Assembly: GCA_916700875.1 (NCBI GenBank)
Contig: CAKAKS010000034.1
Span: 15,338,695-15,402,694 of the forward strand
Reading direction: 5' to 3'
DNA from: Sebastes aleutianus
Taxonomy: Eukaryota; Chordata; Actinopteri; Perciformes; Sebastidae
Length of the DNA stretch: 64,000 nucleotides
This document shows, one piece after another, positions 61,055-64,000 of the stretch (position 1 is its first letter; every line of letters begins with the position of its first letter). The notes under the pieces were generated by a model. That model did no database searches. It worked only from the letters and a program-made list of their open reading frames with translations, and was not told the DNA's origin. Position numbers and translations under genes: made by a program.

Positions 61055-62170
61055 AGATATAAATGCTAAAAAAGCACAGTAAGGTCACTAGAAATATAGG
61101 CTAAATCTAATTTATAGAGCAATTAAAATCATTGTGGGATGCTTTTTTTCGTCAGTAGGTTTGTTTTTGTGTTTCTTCCTCCTCCAAAAAGTGACCCCCA
61201 CACTGTGTCACTGTGACTGATTCAAATGTTCAAACAACAGGAATAGACTTCCTTTGGGTGGTGATGAGGCATGTTGCATTACATCATGCAGTCCTCTCCC
61301 AGCATATTATTTGGGGGGCTTCAAAACTTATAGAGCAATAAAGTCATTGTGGGATGCTTTTTTTTCGTCAGTAGGAGAGCTTTTTGTTTTTGTGTTTCTT
61401 CCTCCTACAAAAAAGTGACCCTATGCACACTGTGTCACTGTGACTGATTCAAATGTTCAAACAACAGGAAGAGACTTCCTTTTGGTGGTGATGAATGCAT
61501 GTTGCATTACATCATGCAGTCAGTCCTCTCCCAGAATTATTATTTGGGGGGGCTTCAAAAAACGCGACACAAGATGACAACCACGTTGTGAGGGAGAGAG
61601 ATGGAGTTTTTTTTTTACATTTATCCTTTGATATTGCAATATATTGTTATTAATTGTTTTTTATTTGTTTGTTTGTTTTATTGACACAACAAACATGAAT
61701 TACTTTTGTATCGTTTTCTTCCATTTACATGCATGTTCTTTTTAAATATCTATATATTGTAATTTGCTTAATGAATTGTATATATGAAAATATATGTTTT
61801 TGTTTTTATTTTGTTCTTTTTTTAATTTTTATTTATTATTGAATTGACGCTTTGGCAATATTGTTCACCTGACAGTCATGATCAATAAAGCACATAGATA
61901 TAAATGCTAAAAAAGCACAGTAAGGTCACTAGAAATATAGGCTAAATCTAATTTATAGAGCAATAAAGTCATTTTGGGATGCTTTTTTTTTTCTCAGTAG
62001 GAGAGCTTTTTGTTTGTGTGTTTCTTCCTCCTACAAAAAGTGATTTGACTGATTCAAATGTTCAAACAACAGGAAGAGACTTCCTTTGGGTGGTGATGAA
62101 TGCATGTTGCATTACATCATGCAGTCCTCTCCCAGCATTATTATTTGGGGGGCTTCAAACGAACGACACT
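61055..62170 (+). repeat. Block of about 260 bp present three times
   Basis: Copies at about 61066-61325, 61328-61570 and 61900-62165, same orientation. Shared: ATTTATAGAGCAAT, GACTGATTCAAATGTTCAAA, CAACAGGAA, GACTTCC, GCATGTTGCATTACATCATG and CAGTCCTCTCCCAG. The first and third also share the left part (ATGCTAAAAAAGCACAGTAA). Copies two and three continue alike into ACGACA..AGATG.CAACCACGTTG. About 0.6 kb upstream of the XKR6 start. Confidence 0.85.
61610..61895 (+). mobile_element. LINE 3' tail-like insertion between block copies
   Basis: AT-rich sequence ending GACGCTTTGGCAATATTG then CAGTCATGATCAATAAAGCA, similar to the 3' terminus of fish LINEs that end in an AATAAAGC signal. Separates the second and third copies of the triplicated block. 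Confidence 0.5.
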
Positions 62171-62486
62171 AGATGGCAACCACGTTGAGAAGGAGAGGAA
62201 CGGTGTGTGTGTGTGAGAGAGAGAGAGAGAGAAAAAGGGAGAGAGGAGGGGGATGAATAACGTCAGGGTGGGACAGTGGAGGGACGGTCTTGCTCATGGC
62301 ATTTCAGCTTGCAGCTGGAGGAGAGAGCTGCAGAGAGAGAGGAGGAAACAACATGCGCAGCTTGGAGATGAGAATAACGTACAGGTAAAAAAAAAAAAAT
62401 GTGTCGACCACAGCTGGATCCATGAGGTGAACTTGAACTTGTAGATTGCATTTTTTTGCTATACCAGGAGGGAATAGTTCTGCAGT

Positions 62487-62489
<3 letters not shown>

Positions 62490-62543
<54 letters not shown>
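62490..62543. repeat. AG microsatellite in the XKR6 upstream region
   Basis: About 26 uninterrupted AG units, roughly 220 bases before the XKR6 start codon, probably within its 5' UTR or promoter. Confidence 0.95.
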
Positions 62544-62547
<4 letters not shown>

Positions 62548-62765
62548 GGTGAGGAAAGCCAGACAAAGATGCGCTGCGTCCGTGGCGCAACTGGCGCGCA
62601 ATCCATGGACCGAGTGCAGACACCTCGCTTTTAAGATTAAATGGCTCCAACTCCAACTCCACATTTCGGGGTGCAAAACAGGTGTCAGGGAAGTGTCGTC
62701 ACGAACCCCGGAAGCCAGAGAAGGAGGAGGTGGTGGTGGGAACATCAAGAGAGGAGAGGGGAAAG

Positions 62766-63358
62766 ATGGCAGCGAAATCCGATGGTCGCGGGGTCGTCAC
62801 CGGTTTCGCCCAGCTGCACAACCTGGACGAGGTGGTGGGGGGCGACGACGACAACCGGAACAGCAGCTCATTCCACATCTGCCACTGCTGCAACACCTCG
62901 TCGTGCTACTGGGGCTGCCGGAGCGCCTGCCTGCATTACCTCCGTGGGAAGGGGAAAAGGAAGAAGAGGAGAGATGATGCTGATGCTGCGTTGCCACGGC
63001 CACCACCGCAGCAGGAGGAGCGCCTCTGGCTGGACTGCCTGTGGATCGTCCTGGCGCTGCTGGTCTTCTTCTGGGATGTTGGGACCGATCTGTGGCTGGC
63101 CGTCGACTACTACCACAGGCGGGAGTTCCTGTGGTCGGGCCTGACCCTGTTCTTCGTGCTGGTGCCCTCGGTGCTGGTGCAGATCCTGAGCTTCAGGTGG
63201 TTCGTGCAGGATTACACTGGAGGAGGACTGGGCTCCGTGGAGGGGCTGAGCAGCCGGAGAGCTACCACAGCCAGTCTGCAGAGAGACAGGTGCTGCCGTC
63301 TCTCCGTCTGGCTCTGGCAGACTCTCATACACATCTTTCAGCTGGGACAAGTGTGGAG
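62766..63358 (+). CDS. XKR6: XK-related protein 6, first coding exon
   Basis: XKR6 is a multi-pass plasma-membrane protein of the XK family. XKR4, 8 and 9 are caspase-activated phospholipid scramblases; XKR6 has no established scramblase activity. This exon encodes 197 residues plus two bases, ending VWR at the donor GTGTGGAG/GTAAGA, so the remaining exons lie to the right. The start MAAKSDG has a good context (A at -3) and equals the family start. Visible parts: acidic N-terminus with FAQLHNLDE; a cysteine-rich patch HICHCCNTSSCYWGCRSAC (residues about 37-55), a likely palmitoylation or metal-binding site; a first membrane segment LWIVLALLVFFWDVGTDLWL (about 95-115); a second, LTLFFVLVPSVLVQIL (about 130-145); then RWFVQDYTGGGLG. 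It is shorter than human mainly because the N-terminal glycine-rich insertions are missing. Confidence 0.96.
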
Positions 63359-63418
63359 GTAAGACACAACTTCCAAGTTCTGCCTTTAAAAGAGTCTAAA
63401 AACCTCCAGAGCGCAGTG

Positions 63419-63428
63419 TTTCTAGCTC

Positions 63429-63460
<32 letters not shown>

Positions 63461-63961
63461 GTCTCTGTCTCTCTCTCTGTCTGTCTCTCTGTCTCTCTCT
63501 CTCTCGTTCTCTCTCTCTCTCTCTGTCTCTCTATCTCTCTCTCCTTCTCTCTCTCTCTCTGTCTCTGTCTCTCTGTCTTTCTCTCTCCTTCTCTCCCTCT
63601 CTCTCTCTGTCTCTCTCTGTCTCTCTCTCCTTCTCTCTCCCTCTCTCTCTCTGTCTCTCTCTCTCTTTCTCCCTTCTCTCTCTCTGTCTCTCTCCCTCTC
63701 TCCCTCTCCTTCTCTCCCTCTCTCCTTCTCTCCCTCTCTCTCTCTCTCTCTCCCTCTCTTTCTCCCCCTCTCTCTCTCCTTCTCTCCCTCTCTCTCTCCT
63801 TCTCTCCCTCTCTCTCTCTCTCCTTCACTCTCTCCCTCTCCTTCTCTCCCTCTCTCCTTCTCTCTCTCTCTCTCTCTCCCTCTCTTTCTCCCCCTCTCTC
63901 TCTCCTTCTCTCCCTCTCTCTCTCTCTCCTTCACTCTCTCCCTCTCCTTCTCTCCCTCTCT

Positions 63962-64000
<39 letters not shown>
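63419..64000. repeat. Long CT-rich polypyrimidine tract
   Basis: About 580 bases, almost only C and T on plus, mixing CTCTCT, CTGT, CCTT and CCCTCT units. Starts 61 bases after the XKR6 exon 1 donor and runs to the window edge. It holds larger internal repeats (for example 63720-63830 and 63843-63950). All long minus ORFs of Arg-Glu repeats here are artefacts. Confidence 0.95.

Larger units (their letters stand above)
51871..62165. other. Intergenic region between MTMR9 and XKR6
   Basis: About 10 kb between head-to-head genes, with no exon I can support. AAT microsatellites at 52.1-52.24 kb; a composite transposon at 53.14-54.64 kb; AT-rich sequence without landmarks at 54.65-56.15 and 57.05-58.05 kb; a tandem pair at 56.16 kb; a foldback element at 56.63 kb; a CA run at 57775-57793; a possible conserved block at 58.05 kb; nothing recognisable at 58.4-59.88 kb; then a MITE and a triplicated block near XKR6. 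Confidence 0.6.

Noticed and set aside
62263..62748. 161-codon minus ORF opposite the XKR6 leader
   Set aside because: Shadow of the AG repeat (Ser-Leu run) and GC-rich leader.
62682..62765. Upstream in-frame extension of XKR6
   Set aside because: It would start at GTG; the first AUG with good context, 62766, gives the family's conserved N-terminus.
63325..63934. Two minus-strand ORFs of 167 and 170 codons made of Arg-Glu-Gly repeats
   Set aside because: Translations of the CT-rich simple repeat; no non-repetitive domain.
1..64000. CRISPR arrays, bacterial operons or viral insertions
   Set aside because: No spaced identical repeats of CRISPR type, no ribosome binding sites with dense ORFs, and no recognisable viral gene; intron-containing vertebrate genes occupy the window.

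Overview
The window is nuclear DNA from a ray-finned fish, most likely a percomorph teleost. It contains five vertebrate protein-coding genes with GT-AG introns. Between and inside them lie SINEs, LINE tails, hAT and TTAA-flanked non-autonomous transposons, foldback elements and microsatellites typical of teleosts. I see no prokaryotic gene, CRISPR array, rRNA gene or functional tRNA gene.

Layout, left to right: PINX1 on the minus strand (six coding exons, 6524-16353; last exon beyond the left edge). FAM167A on minus (two coding exons, 20531-21500). TDH on minus (eight coding exons, 25934-29246; promoter near 30.2 kb and a possible second one near 31.4 kb). MTMR9 on minus (ten coding exons, 38341-50727). 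The first coding exon of XKR6 on plus (62766-63358), which runs off the right edge through a long CT-rich tract. TDH (374 aa) and MTMR9 (549 aa) reassemble without a break across every splice junction. MTMR9 and XKR6 are head to head, about 12 kb apart.

All five genes belong to the block found on human chromosome 8p23.1 (PINX1, XKR6, MTMR9, TDH, FAM167A), in a different local order. They share no pathway: a nucleolar telomerase regulator, a coiled-coil protein of unclear function, a mitochondrial threonine-degrading enzyme, a catalytically dead myotubularin partner and an XK-family membrane protein. The conserved neighbourhood is old synteny, not an operon-like unit.

I did not find a new biological system. 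The most useful anomalies are: (1) FAM167A, where the end of the first coding exon, including a family-conserved Trp-Leu-Arg segment, appears to be replaced by transposon-like sequence; (2) a LINE tail ending about five bases from the MTMR9 exon 1 splice donor; (3) a triplicated block of about 260 bp just upstream of XKR6; (4) five non-autonomous hAT elements with 8-bp target duplications, one nested in another; (5) GC-richer, motif-dense blocks in PINX1 introns that look like conserved regulatory DNA.
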